Assembly: GCF_000427405.1 (NCBI RefSeq)
Contig: NZ_ATXY01000005.1
Span: 1 to 64,000, forward strand
DNA: 64,000 nt
Reading direction: 5' to 3'
Source of the DNA: Flectobacillus major DSM 103
Lineage (GTDB): Bacteria; Bacteroidota; Bacteroidia; Cytophagales; Spirosomataceae
The notes beneath the pieces were generated by a model that was given only the letters and a program-made list of their open reading frames with translations, ran no database searches and was not told the origin of the DNA. Positions 35,357 to 44,074 of this stretch are shown here, piece by piece; within the stretch, counting starts at the first letter, position 1, and each line of letters starts with the position of its first letter. A program made the position numbers and the translations under genes.

Positions 35357-35986
35357 ATGTACAAAAAGCAATACATATTAGGTTTAGGCAGCTTATTTAT
35401 TGCTATAACCACCTTACAAGCTTGTTATCAGGCAGTTAGTAAAGAACAAGGTATTTCAGTTGGCCCTAATATTCGTATCTCGAAAAAACAAAGTCTTTTA
35501 TCAGATACCCTTCCACCCTCATTTGGGTTTGGTAGACAAGCTACCCAAGCCGAAATCGCCCGATTAGATATAGATGTCCGTCCTGATGGAAAAGGATTAC
35601 CAGCAGGAAATGGTATTGCTTCAAAAGGAAAAGTCATTTTTGAAACCAAATGCGTGGCGTGTCATGGTGTTGGAGGCATTGGAGGAATCAACGGTTCTTT
35701 GGTAACCAACAAAAAAGCTACAGATAAAAGAAAAGAAAAAACCATTGGCAATTATTGGCCTTATGCTACTACGGTTTTTGATTATATCCGTCGAGCCATG
35801 CCCTTCAATCAGCCTGGTTCATTGAGCAACGAAGAAGTGTATAACTTAACCGCTTATTTATTGCACGCCAACGAAATTATTGATGACAAAACCGTAATCA
35901 ATGCCCAAACACTACCCAAAGTAGAAATGCCAGCAAAAAATTTATTTGTACCTGATGACCGCAAAGGAGGGCCAGAAATCAAATGA
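35357..35986 (+). CDS. SoxD/SorB-like c-type cytochrome lipoprotein
   Basis: The 209-residue product has a lipoprotein-type signal (TLQAC, Cys23), so the cytochrome is probably membrane-tethered in the periplasm. A single heme c site is CVACH (C99, C102, H103), with Met148 in RRAMPFNQPG as the likely sixth ligand. The sequence FGFGRQATQAEIARLDIDVR with DGKGLPAGNG is characteristic of the cytochrome partner of SoxC-type sulfite dehydrogenases. It would accept electrons from the molybdenum subunit and pass them to the respiratory chain. The stop codon overlaps the start of the SoxC-like gene by 4 bases (ATGA), which implies translational coupling. Typical SoxD proteins can carry two hemes; only one is present here, closer to SorB. 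Confidence 0.88.
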   Translation: MYKKQYILGLGSLFIAITTLQACYQAVSKEQGISVGPNIRISKKQSLLSDTLPPSFGFGRQATQAEIARLDIDVRPDGKGLPAGNGIASKGKVIFETKCVACHGVGGIGGINGSLVTNKKATDKRKEKTIGNYWPYATTVFDYIRRAMPFNQPGSLSNEEVYNLTAYLLHANEIIDDKTVINAQTLPKVEMPAKNLFVPDDRKGGPEIK

Positions 35987-37236
35987 AAATTCATAAAATC
36001 ATAGAAATAACACAGCAGTTTCCTCAAAAATTATCTCGCCGCAAACTGCTAGGCGGAGCAGCCACTGCCGCCGTTGCAATTGTTCAAACTACCAATGGAC
36101 AAGCCGTTCAGAAGGGTATTTCTCAAAATGCAATTGACGACGACCCAACCAAGAAATTTGGTACACCTGCGGGCGAAATCGGAACTCGGTCTCCTTTTGT
36201 GAAGTCTGTAAAAAAACCTTCTGATATTTCTTCGAGGTCGCCTTTACAAGATTTTTACGGCATAATCACTCCCTCAGACCTCCATTTTGAACGCCATCAT
36301 GCAGGTGTTCCCGAAATAAACCCTACCAAACACGAATTACTGATTCATGGCTTAGTAGAAAAACCGATGGTTTTTACCTTGGCCGATTTAAAGCGTTTTC
36401 CCTCGGTTTCTCGTATTACATTTCTAGAATGTTCAGGAAATTTTAGAGGTGGAAAAGAAAACCTTACACCTCAAGAAATCTGTGGACTAACTAGCCAAAG
36501 TGAATGGACGGGGGTAAAACTTTCAACCTTGTTTAGAGAAGTGGGCGTAAAACCCAATGCCTCATGGTTTTTGGCAGAAGGTGGCGATGCCGCCGTCATG
36601 ACCCGCAGTATTCCTGTACAAAAAGGCTGGGACGATGCCATTATCGCTTATGCCCAAAATGGCGAACCTCTTCGGCCAGAACAAGGCTTTCCGATTAGGC
36701 TATTTAATCCTGGTTGGGAAGGCAATACCAGTGTAAAGTGGCTTCGTAGGTTAGAATTATCAGATGCTCCTTATTATACCCGAGAAGAAACCTCTAAATA
36801 CACTGAGCCTATCAAAGATGGAAAATTTAGAATTTTCAGTTTTGATATTGATGCTCGTTCTATCATTACTTTTCCTTCTTTTCCACAGCAAGTAGAAAAA
36901 GGTTGGATAGAAATTCGTGGTTTGGCGTGGTCTGGACGAGGTAAGGTTGTAAAAGTAGAAGTTAGTACCGATGCAGGAAAAAGCTGGCAAATTGCCCAAC
37001 TCAACGAACCGATTTTGGATAAAGCTCATGTACAATTTAGGTATTTGTGGCAATGGCGAGGCGATGAAACCGAAATCATGAGTCGAGTAACTGACGAAAC
37101 AGGCTATACGCAACCAACACTCAAACAGCTATTTGATGCTCGTGGCAGCGAAGGAGGCTACCACATGAACCCTATTACGGCTTGGCAAATCAAAAAAGAT
37201 GGACGAGTATTATTCAAACCCGAAACTCCTCGATAG
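35983..37236 (+). CDS. SoxC/sulfite oxidase family molybdenum sulfite dehydrogenase
   Basis: This 417-residue enzyme begins with a twin-arginine-like leader (LSRRKLLGGAATAAVAIVQ, RR at 19-20), expected because the molybdenum cofactor is inserted before export. The sulfite oxidase domain shows HFERHHAGVPEINP, the cofactor-binding cysteine C150 in RITFLECSGN, LFREVGVKPNASWFLAEG, and FNPGWEGNTSVKWLRRLEL. The C-terminal dimerisation domain has RGLAWSGRGKVVKVEVSTD. It oxidises sulfite (or sulfur-bound intermediates in Sox systems) to sulfate in the periplasm and passes electrons to the overlapping cytochrome. No soxXAYZB genes are in the window, so a stand-alone sulfite oxidation role is more likely than a full Sox pathway. 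It could detoxify sulfite made by the SsuD-like enzyme. Confidence 0.92.
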   Translation: MKIHKIIEITQQFPQKLSRRKLLGGAATAAVAIVQTTNGQAVQKGISQNAIDDDPTKKFGTPAGEIGTRSPFVKSVKKPSDISSRSPLQDFYGIITPSDLHFERHHAGVPEINPTKHELLIHGLVEKPMVFTLADLKRFPSVSRITFLECSGNFRGGKENLTPQEICGLTSQSEWTGVKLSTLFREVGVKPNASWFLAEGGDAAVMTRSIPVQKGWDDAIIAYAQNGEPLRPEQGFPIRLFNPGWEGNTSVKWLRRLELSDAPYYTREETSKYTEPIKDGKFRIFSFDIDARSIITFPSFPQQVEKGWIEIRGLAWSGRGKVVKVEVSTDAGKSWQIAQLNEPILDKAHVQFRYLWQWRGDETEIMSRVTDETGYTQPTLKQLFDARGSEGGYHMNPITAWQIKKDGRVLFKPETPR

Positions 37237-37406
37237 GTCGCCAAACAAATGTATCAACGATTATTCCCTTGTAATTAGGTTACTTAACCACAAAATTATG
37301 GGGTATTGCTAAGACTCCATAAGCAGATAAATCTATCCTTAAATATTACTTGACAAAACTCTTTTATAGCTTAATCGCTTAAAATAGTTGGCAAATTTGA
37401 AATAAT

Positions 37407-38834
37407 ATGGCAAAACATGAATACGATGCAATTGTTGTGGGTTCTGGCCCCAACGGATTGGCGGCAGCCATTTTTTTACAACAAAAAGGGCTTTCTGTAC
37501 TCATTGTTGAAGGGAAAAAAACAATTGGAGGGGGCCTCCGAACAGCCGAATTAACGTTATCAGGTTTCAAACATGATATTTGTTCGGCTATTCACCCATT
37601 AGCAGCGGCATCGCCCTTTTTCCAGTCTTTGCCTCTCGAAAAATATGGCCTAAATTTCATCAAACCCAATATTGCAGCCGCCCACCCGCTCGACGATGGT
37701 ACGTCGGTTATTTTGTCGGAGTCGATTGAGCAAACTGCTAGCTACTTGGGTATAGACCAACAGCATTATCTCAAGCTCATAGCTCCTATTGTACAGCAAT
37801 GGGATAGCCTTTTGCCCGAACTACTAGCTCCTTTGCATTTTCCTAAAAACCCATTTCAATTAGCCAATTTTGGCATAAATGCCTTATTGCCAGCCAATTT
37901 ACTAGCCAACAAATTTGATACCCAAGAAGCAAAAGCCCTGTGGGCAGGTATGGCAGCTCATTCGATTCAGCCCCTGAGCAACCTTACTACCTCTGCAATA
38001 GGACTTGTACTCATGACAGCAGGACATAAAAATGGATGGCCTATTCCTCAAGGTGGTTCGCAGTCGTTGGCTGATGCTCTGGCTGCTTATTTTATTGCTA
38101 TTGGAGGGCGTATCGAAACCGATTTTTGGGTAAATTCTCTTCAGCAATTGCCTTCGGCCAAAGCTATTTTATTTGATATTACGCCAAAGCAAATTTTACA
38201 AATTGCAGGACATACTTTTTCTAATTTGTATAAATGGCAACTTGAAAAATATCGTTATGGTATGGGTGTATTTAAGCTCGATTGGGCATTAGACAGCCCT
38301 ATTCCGTTTACTTCCTATAAAGCTCGTGAAGCTGGAACGGTACATATAGGCAATACACTTGCCGAAATAGCCGCCTCAGAGCTATCGACCTCGCAGGGGA
38401 TTCATCCCGAAAAACCCTTTGTTTTATTGGCCCAACAAAGTGTTTTTGACAACACCCGTGCCCCCAAAGGCAAGCATGTAGCTTGGGGGTACTGTCATGT
38501 ACCTAATGGCTCGACCAAAGACATGACCAATGCTATTGAAAAACAAGTAGAGCGGTTTGCCCCTGGCTTTCGTGATACCATTCTAGCAAGACATACCTTT
38601 AATACAATAGAGCTAGAGGAATATAACCCCAATTATATTGGGGGCGATATCAACGGAGGAATTATTGATTTAGGCCAGTTGTTTACCCGACCAGCCCTCA
38701 GGTATTCTCCTTATCGAACCTCTACCAAAGGCTTATATATATGCTCGTCGTCGACTCCTCCTGGTGGCGGGGTACATGGTATGTGTGGTTATCATGCAGC
38801 ACAACGAGCTTGGAAAGATATATTTGAAAAATAG
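37407..38834 (+). CDS. FAD-dependent oxidoreductase (phytoene desaturase/PYROXD2-like)
   Basis: The 475-residue protein has an N-terminal FAD-binding Rossmann motif, DAIVVGSGPNGLAAAIFLQQ with GxGxxG at about 12-17, the second dinucleotide contact LIVEGKKTIGGGLRT, and the C-terminal FAD signature region LYICSSSTPPGGGVHGMCGY. This fits the crtI/PYROXD2 group of flavin oxidoreductases; the true substrate is unknown. It has no signal peptide and no carotenoid genes are nearby. A 170-base gap from the SoxC-like gene contains no clear promoter, so it may be read from the same transcript. Confidence 0.85.
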   Translation: MAKHEYDAIVVGSGPNGLAAAIFLQQKGLSVLIVEGKKTIGGGLRTAELTLSGFKHDICSAIHPLAAASPFFQSLPLEKYGLNFIKPNIAAAHPLDDGTSVILSESIEQTASYLGIDQQHYLKLIAPIVQQWDSLLPELLAPLHFPKNPFQLANFGINALLPANLLANKFDTQEAKALWAGMAAHSIQPLSNLTTSAIGLVLMTAGHKNGWPIPQGGSQSLADALAAYFIAIGGRIETDFWVNSLQQLPSAKAILFDITPKQILQIAGHTFSNLYKWQLEKYRYGMGVFKLDWALDSPIPFTSYKAREAGTVHIGNTLAEIAASELSTSQGIHPEKPFVLLAQQSVFDNTRAPKGKHVAWGYCHVPNGSTKDMTNAIEKQVERFAPGFRDTILARHTFNTIELEEYNPNYIGGDINGGIIDLGQLFTRPALRYSPYRTSTKGLYICSSSTPPGGGVHGMCGYHAAQRAWKDIFEK

Positions 38835-38933
38835 AAACGTGCTTATTTAAGTATCAATGTAAAATTGTGAATTGTTAATTAGAATACTAATTTTCAGCAA
38901 CTTACAATACACTTTGATTGAGTTTAATTACTT

Positions 38934-40376
38934 ATGAAATATCATTTACAAAAATATATTCCACTTATTCTTGGCCCTCTTTGCTTTGTTGGTTTGGTCT
39001 ATTTGCCTATCATTCATTTAGACGAAAAGATCGTTAAAGTTATTGGTATTACTTCGTGGATGCTTATTTGGTGGATTTCGGAAGTTGTGGCTTTGCCCGT
39101 AACGGCTTTTTTACCTGTAGTACTTTTTCCTGCATTAGGTATTTTAGATTTGCCCACTACTTCTGCCAATTACACCAATCCTACGGTATTACTTTTTTTA
39201 TCTGGATTTGTCTTTGCTTTGAGCATAGAAAAACACCGTTTGCACGAACGAATCGCCTTGCATATTATTCATTGGGTAGGTACGTCTATCCAGAAAATTG
39301 TATTGGGCTTTATGCTTGCCACGGCTTTTATCAGTATGTGGGTCAATAATACCGCCACTACGCTACTGATGTTTCCGATTGCCAACTCGGTATTGAGTTT
39401 GCTGCAAGAAAGTTTTGTAGCACAAAAACAGCAGGAGGCATTCAACAAATTATCGAAAAGCCTTTTGCTTGGATTAGCCTTTGGTGCTTGTATTGGAGGC
39501 ATAGCTACACCTATTGGAACGCCCACCAATGCTGTGTTGATTGCCTATTTTAAAGATAATTTTCAAACAGACATTGCTTTTTTAGCATGGTTTGCCATTG
39601 GTTTTCCTTTAGCTATTGTAATGCTTTCGTTTGCCTATTTTGTACTTGTCAAATGGCTTTTTGTTATAGAAATTGACGATTTACCTTCAGCAAAGCAAAT
39701 TGTAGAAGGTAAAATAGCTCATTTAGGAGCAATTACATATCAGGAATATGCTGTTAGTGGTGTCTTTTTGCTTACTACATTTACATGGATTTTTAGGGTA
39801 TTTCTTATCAAAATACCTGCTCTTGCTTTCCTAAACGACACCATTATTGGCATGGCAGGAGCTTTGCTTTTGTTTATTATTCCTAATCCTACTGAAAAAG
39901 ACTCCTTTATTTTTGAATGGAAAAATATGGAAAAACTTCCTTGGGGAATTTTATTTATGATTGGCGGTGGGCTAGCCTTAGCCAAAACACTCGAAACCTC
40001 TGGCTTGGTACAGTTGATTGGAAGCAGTATCAAAAATCTGGGTATTAGCCACTTTGCTTTGCTTTTAGCCATTGTTGTTTTAGTAACGCTATTATTAAAA
40101 ATTATGATTGCCAATACCGCTTTGGCCACAATACTTGTGCCAATGGTAGCTGGTATTGCAGTAGCTTCGGGTATTGAACCTATTTTGTTGGCTGCACCTA
40201 CCACTTTTGCGGCAAGTTTTGCCTTTATCTTACCGATGTCCACACCGCCCAATGCCATTGTTTTAAGTACTGGATTTGTACATGTAAAAGACATGATAAA
40301 GGCTGGTTCATGGATTGCTATTTTCGGCTTTTTGCTTCTGATAAGTGTATACAAATGCTATATTTTTATGATATAG
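38934..40376 (+). CDS. SLC13/DASS family sodium:anion symporter
   Basis: This 480-residue membrane protein has the two-fold repeated DASS pattern: the first SNT-type motif MWVNNTATTLLMFPIA, GIATPIGTPTNAVLIAYFKD, and in the second half MIANTALATILVPMVAG and FILPMSTPPNAIVLSTGFVH. The early ITSWMLIWWISEVVALPVTA is the typical N-terminal signature. DASS carriers move sulfate, dicarboxylates or tricarboxylates with sodium. Position close to SoxCD-like genes is compatible with sulfate handling, but dicarboxylate transport is at least equally likely from sequence alone. The gene ends a plus-strand run; the next gene is convergent. Confidence 0.9.
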   Translation: MKYHLQKYIPLILGPLCFVGLVYLPIIHLDEKIVKVIGITSWMLIWWISEVVALPVTAFLPVVLFPALGILDLPTTSANYTNPTVLLFLSGFVFALSIEKHRLHERIALHIIHWVGTSIQKIVLGFMLATAFISMWVNNTATTLLMFPIANSVLSLLQESFVAQKQQEAFNKLSKSLLLGLAFGACIGGIATPIGTPTNAVLIAYFKDNFQTDIAFLAWFAIGFPLAIVMLSFAYFVLVKWLFVIEIDDLPSAKQIVEGKIAHLGAITYQEYAVSGVFLLTTFTWIFRVFLIKIPALAFLNDTIIGMAGALLLFIIPNPTEKDSFIFEWKNMEKLPWGILFMIGGGLALAKTLETSGLVQLIGSSIKNLGISHFALLLAIVVLVTLLLKIMIANTALATILVPMVAGIAVASGIEPILLAAPTTFAASFAFILPMSTPPNAIVLSTGFVHVKDMIKAGSWIAIFGFLLLISVYKCYIFMI

Positions 40377-40833
40377 CCTTGATCGAAACAACTACATTGC
40401 TGTATTTACGAAAAGTAAATAATTGTATAAAATGATTGCAAAAATCTACTTTGGGTAATAGCAAAGAGTACTGAAAAAATAAAAAGCTCTCTTACTAAGC
40501 TGAAATAATATTAAAGAGTAAGGAAAATTCAACACAACAATCAAAATTTTCGGATTTGTTTAACAAAAACCGCTTTATGCTTTCTTGATTGCTCAACTGT
40601 TTAAAATTTTCATTACTTTATTGATAGCATATTTGTTATTTGATAAATAAACGATGGGCTTGGGATGTCATTTGTGCAAGTGTTTTATTGATAAAGGCAC
40701 AAAGTAATAATAAAATAGGACTGAAAGCCTAAATCTGATAATCAGCAACTTAACTTCAGTATCGGCACTATTCCTTATCACTTTGTGCCTGCCATAAAAA
40801 ACGCTATCAATTTCCAATGGCTTAAAATAGGCT
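40377..40833. other. Convergent intergenic region with a long inverted repeat
   Basis: No gene is supported. A 16-bp inverted repeat with one mismatch (40695-40710 and 40775-40790, core GGCACAAAGT/ACTTTGTGCC) spans 96 bases between the convergent SLC13-like and NmrA-like genes. It could be a bidirectional terminator or a small non-autonomous element. A run of six A at 40796-40801 gives T residues upstream of it on the minus strand, so it is not a classical terminator for that strand. Confidence 0.5.
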
Positions 40834-41586
40834 TTATTTGATATTTTCGACAATCCAATCTTTATAACATATTTCGCCAATAAATACAGCGTTATCGCCA
40901 GTTACCAGAGTGTCGTCTGTAATAGCATAGCCAGAATACAAGGCATTAGAATCGCCAACAATATCAAGTTTTTGATTGGTACTTTTTGCATATTGAGCAA
41001 TCCAATCATTCATTCTAAATTTCTCAGGCCCTCCGATTTCGATGGCAGCATTAGCAGGCTCTGCTAAAACCGTTTTTGCTAAAAAGCCTGCCACTTCTTT
41101 ACTGGCAATAGGTTGTATATATGCTGTTGGTAAATATACTTTCTCATTGAGTGTACTCATATAGGCAATGCCACCTGCAAATTCAAAAAATTGAGTTGCC
41201 TGTACAATTGTAAAACCAATTCCTGAATTACGTATTAGGTCTTCTTGAACTTGTTTTGCTTTGAAGTAGCCACTTCCATGCAATTTTTGTGTACCCACTA
41301 TCGATAAGGCAATCAGATGCTGGACACCTGCTTTTTGAGCCGCCGCAACAATATGTTCTGTCGAGGTTTTGAAGAAATTCAAAACATAATCACTCTCAAA
41401 AGAAGGCGAATTCGTAACATCTACGACCACCTGTGCATCTTGAAAAACCTCATCTAATCCTTTTCCTGTAATGGTATCAACTCCTGTTGAGGGAGAAGCT
41501 GCTATTACTTGATGTTGGGTTGGGTCTAAAAAACTTATAAGCTGACTGCCAATTAGGCCAGTACCTCCAATAACTACAATTTTCAT
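40834..41586 (-). CDS. NmrA-like NAD(P)-binding SDR protein
   Basis: The 250-residue protein is an atypical short-chain dehydrogenase: nucleotide-binding MKIVVIGGTGLIGSQLISFL (GGTGxxG at 7-13), DVTNSP, and HLIALSIVGTQKLHGSGYFK, in which the catalytic Tyr context is degraded as in NmrA-type sensors and reductases. The end contains IEIGGPEKFRMNDWIAQYAK, typical of the family. It probably senses redox state or reduces a small molecule in the cytoplasm. It stands alone on the minus strand, with a 238-base gap before the YdeI-like gene and no TAnnTTTG box visible upstream. Not linked to the sulfur genes by operon. Confidence 0.88.
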   Translation of the reverse strand: MKIVVIGGTGLIGSQLISFLDPTQHQVIAASPSTGVDTITGKGLDEVFQDAQVVVDVTNSPSFESDYVLNFFKTSTEHIVAAAQKAGVQHLIALSIVGTQKLHGSGYFKAKQVQEDLIRNSGIGFTIVQATQFFEFAGGIAYMSTLNEKVYLPTAYIQPIASKEVAGFLAKTVLAEPANAAIEIGGPEKFRMNDWIAQYAKSTNQKLDIVGDSNALYSGYAITDDTLVTGDNAVFIGEICYKDWIVENIK

Positions 41587-41824
41587 GGTTGTTTTTGTTT
41601 AATGTTAAATGATATGTCAAAGTTCCGACTTTCATTTCTCAAAAAACTTCAACCAGTTTAAGAAAGCATTTAACCCTCCTTAAATGGTACAGTTTATACT
41701 ATTATATATATATGGTATTTTGGGGCAAAATATTTGTACCAATTTATTATACCTTTTTCAAAATACCTTTTATTAAAAATAATTGAGTAAATGGTAATAT
41801 TATTGTATCTGTTTATGCAATAGC

Positions 41825-42406
41825 TTATCTAAACTGTTGGGGTAACTGTCCTTGACTAGCCTGCTGTACTATTTCGGTAATTCTTCCTTGTCGGGTTTCT
41901 GGCTTTTTGGCTAAGACAAGCCATTGCAAAATACTTTTTCTAAGGGATGTACTTAAATTTATAAAATACTCTCTTGAATAGGGATAACTGTCAAAAGCAT
42001 TTGATAAGTCTTCGGGGATGACCAGTGCTTCTGCTTGATCCAGCATTGTCCAAGATCCATTTTGTTTGGCAATGGCTATGCTTCTGTGGCCTGCTTCAGA
42101 CATGAGTCCTTTTTCGATAAGTTGTTCTACCTTTTCTTTATTTATCTTCGACCACATACTTTTAGCTTTTCGTTTGCTAAAAAATTGGATAAACCTTTCA
42201 TGGTCGATGGTTTTTCGAGTACTATCAATCCAACCAAAACACAGTGCCTCTTCTACAGCCACTTCCCAGCTAATGGTTGGTTTATTAGATTGTTTTTTAT
42301 ACAGAACAAGCCAAATGGATGATTCTGATATATGATTTTCTTGCAACCATTGCCGCCAAGCTGTTCTACTTATGGGATAAAAGGTTGTTATCTCTTTTTG
42401 CTGCAT
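41825..42406 (-). CDS. YdeI/OmpD-associated family protein
   Basis: The 193-residue product matches the YdeI/OmdA family: WRQWLQENHISESSIWLVLY, KKQSNKPTISWEVAVEEALC, FGWIDSTRKTID and the C-terminal LRKSILQWLVLAKKPETRQG, with RITEIVQ. In this group a DUF1801-like fold is followed by a bacteriocin-protection (OmdA) tail. The function is uncertain; relatives have been tied to resistance to cationic peptides. I start at ATG 42406 rather than an in-frame TTG two codons earlier. The DUF1761 gene stops 7 bases upstream, so both genes form one operon from the promoter near 42860. Confidence 0.88.
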   Translation of the reverse strand: MQQKEITTFYPISRTAWRQWLQENHISESSIWLVLYKKQSNKPTISWEVAVEEALCFGWIDSTRKTIDHERFIQFFSKRKAKSMWSKINKEKVEQLIEKGLMSEAGHRSIAIAKQNGSWTMLDQAEALVIPEDLSNAFDSYPYSREYFINLSTSLRKSILQWLVLAKKPETRQGRITEIVQQASQGQLPQQFR

Positions 42407-42413
42407 AACCAAT

Positions 42414-42827
42414 TTATTTCATCGTTACAAGAATAATACTCACTATCAGAATACCTACTAAATGGTATCCGCCACTAATAATACCATAATAAATAGGATG
42501 TGGAATATTGGGATTAATGGCAATATTAAGGGTATTGGCAACCAACAACCCTACACCAATTAGCCATGTAAATTCTACGATTTCGCCCAAAGTAGAAATA
42601 TGCAAGGTATTAATCAATATGGCACATGTTAGTGTAATCACAAGCGAACAAACTGCTGGGCCTATTATAAAAATAGGCTTTGAGGCTAGCGTTTCATTTT
42701 CTCGACCCAATGAAACCCGGTAAGGCTTACTAAAGAATACCGTAAACCACAATGCTCCGAGTACAAAGTATCCTACAAAGGCCAGTAATACACTCATCCA
42801 ATTCAGATGGACTATTTGATTTATCAT
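42414..42827 (-). CDS. DUF1761 membrane protein
   Basis: This 137-residue protein has four hydrophobic helices and fits DUF1761: NWMSVLLAFVGYFVLGALWF near the N-terminus, TVFFSKPY, a central IIGPAVCSLVITLTCAILIN, and the final YYGIISGGYHLVGILIVSII. The family is small, integral to the inner membrane and without known function. It is the first gene of a two-gene operon with the YdeI-like protein, driven by the TAGATTTG box at 42856-42863. Unrelated to the sulfur theme as far as the sequence shows. Confidence 0.88.
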   Translation of the reverse strand: MINQIVHLNWMSVLLAFVGYFVLGALWFTVFFSKPYRVSLGRENETLASKPIFIIGPAVCSLVITLTCAILINTLHISTLGEIVEFTWLIGVGLLVANTLNIAINPNIPHPIYYGIISGGYHLVGILIVSIILVTMK

Positions 42828-42855
42828 ATAAATTTGTGTTTAAAATTTGATACAA

Positions 42856-42863
42856 CAAATCTA
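42856..42863 (-). promoter_or_regulatory. TAnnTTTG -7 box for the DUF1761-YdeI operon
   Basis: On the minus strand the sequence reads TAGATTTG, 29 bases before the DUF1761 start codon. No clear -33 TTG at the normal spacing. Confidence 0.4.
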
Positions 42864-42906
42864 AATACCATCAATGACAGCCTTATGTCAGTAGCAAAAC
42901 ATCAGC

Positions 42907-43569
42907 TTATAATTCTTGTCTAAACGTTTCTATTTCCTTATAAAAATCTATGGCTTCCATAACAGACTTGCCCCCAGAACCAGCAATGAGGCGTTGATAC
43001 CATTTTTTGTCCAGATTTTCGAGGGTTTGATTTTTATAAAGCCAATAAGCCAAATAGGTAAATGCTCCTGTCAAAACCACTTGAAATATTATATAGGCTA
43101 GCCCTACATCTTGCGGAAACCAGCGATTACTCAAATAAAAGGTTGTCCAAAAAGGAAACTGCAATACCATAACTTTGGTATGTTTGATTATCGACAACTG
43201 AAGACGAGATAGTTGTTGTTGAGTTGCGATGATATTACCATCATAATTAATGCTATTAGCCCAAACAAGATGTCGGATATAATCAGAAAAGCCTTTGAGA
43301 TTGATAAGTGTAATAGCCAACATCGACCCAATAAAGTAATTCGCCGCTGAAGTATAGTTTGAAATGGCGTAATACAACAGGTTACCCAAAATAATTAGAT
43401 AGACAACAAAGGCAATAATACCTATTATTTTTATTCGCTTCAACGACCCCAATGACGTTTGGGCTTTTTGATTGATGGCTTCAATCAATAGTCTTTTATT
43501 GATTGAAAGCGATTGCTCAATTTTCTCATTTTGAGCTTTCCACAAATTAATAATTTCTATATCTTCCAT
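42907..43569 (-). CDS. Membrane protein coupled to ECF sigma factor, possible anti-sigma factor
   Basis: The 220-residue product has a cytoplasmic N-terminus (MEDIEIINLWKAQNEKIEQS), two close helices at about 48-98, and two more at about 135-180, followed by a short C-terminal tail. I recognise the layout as one that often follows an ECF sigma gene in Bacteroidota, but not a named family. It starts one base after the sigma factor stop codon, a sign of tight translational coupling, so a role as its anti-sigma or membrane partner is likely. It lacks the zinc-binding HxxxCxxC motif of ZAS-type anti-sigma factors. Confidence 0.75.
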   Translation of the reverse strand: MEDIEIINLWKAQNEKIEQSLSINKRLLIEAINQKAQTSLGSLKRIKIIGIIAFVVYLIILGNLLYYAISNYTSAANYFIGSMLAITLINLKGFSDYIRHLVWANSINYDGNIIATQQQLSRLQLSIIKHTKVMVLQFPFWTTFYLSNRWFPQDVGLAYIIFQVVLTGAFTYLAYWLYKNQTLENLDKKWYQRLIAGSGGKSVMEAIDFYKEIETFRQEL

Positions 43570-43570
43570 A

Positions 43571-44074
43571 TTATTGGCTTTTAAAATTTTCCATTTTTTC
43601 TTTTAAAATCTTTTTGATTCGTCCAATTTTAGTAGCAACATTACTTTCCGAAATACCCATAATTTGAGCGATTTCTTTATGACTTTTTTCTTCTAAATAC
43701 AACAATATTAGTGCTTTATCTAAGTCTGCTAGTTGTAAAATCATTCTTTGTAATATGCCCAAGTTCGTTTCCTTATCGTCGTATCCATCATCTGTAAACT
43801 CAATAATACTTTCGGTGAGTGGACTGGCGATTTGTTTTCTAGTATTTTCTTTTCGGTAAAAAGAAATAGCTACATTCAAGGCAATCTGATACATCCATGT
43901 TGAATATTTGACTTCCTTATTATACTTATCAAATGATTTCCACAGCTGAATGATAATCTCTTGAACAAGGTCTTCACGGTCTTCAATGCTTTTGCAATAA
44001 GAATTTACCACCTTATAAATGATACCTTTATTGGCCTGAACAACAGAGAGGAATATGTCGGTTTTATCGTTCAT
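43571..44074 (-). CDS. ECF-type RNA polymerase sigma factor
   Basis: The 167-residue protein has both ECF domains: sigma region 2 with IYKVVNSYCKSIEDREDLVQ, EIIIQLWKSFDKYN and STWMYQIALNVAISFYRKE, and region 4 with the helix-turn-helix SHKEIAQIMGISESNVATKI. It has no extended C-terminal domain. It directs RNA polymerase to a stress or envelope regulon; the target promoter is unknown. The gene is followed after one base by the membrane protein at 42907-43569. Its start region overlaps the end of a possible 64-residue reading frame (44064-44258), which may couple their translation. Confidence 0.93.
   Translation of the reverse strand: MNDKTDIFLSVVQANKGIIYKVVNSYCKSIEDREDLVQEIIIQLWKSFDKYNKEVKYSTWMYQIALNVAISFYRKENTRKQIASPLTESIIEFTDDGYDDKETNLGILQRMILQLADLDKALILLYLEEKSHKEIAQIMGISESNVATKIGRIKKILKEKMENFKSQ

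Noticed and set aside
39740-40354. 204-codon frame antisense to the SLC13-like gene
   Set aside because: It lies opposite a well-conserved membrane protein gene; hydrophobic codons on one strand commonly leave a long open antisense frame. No signal or motif of its own.
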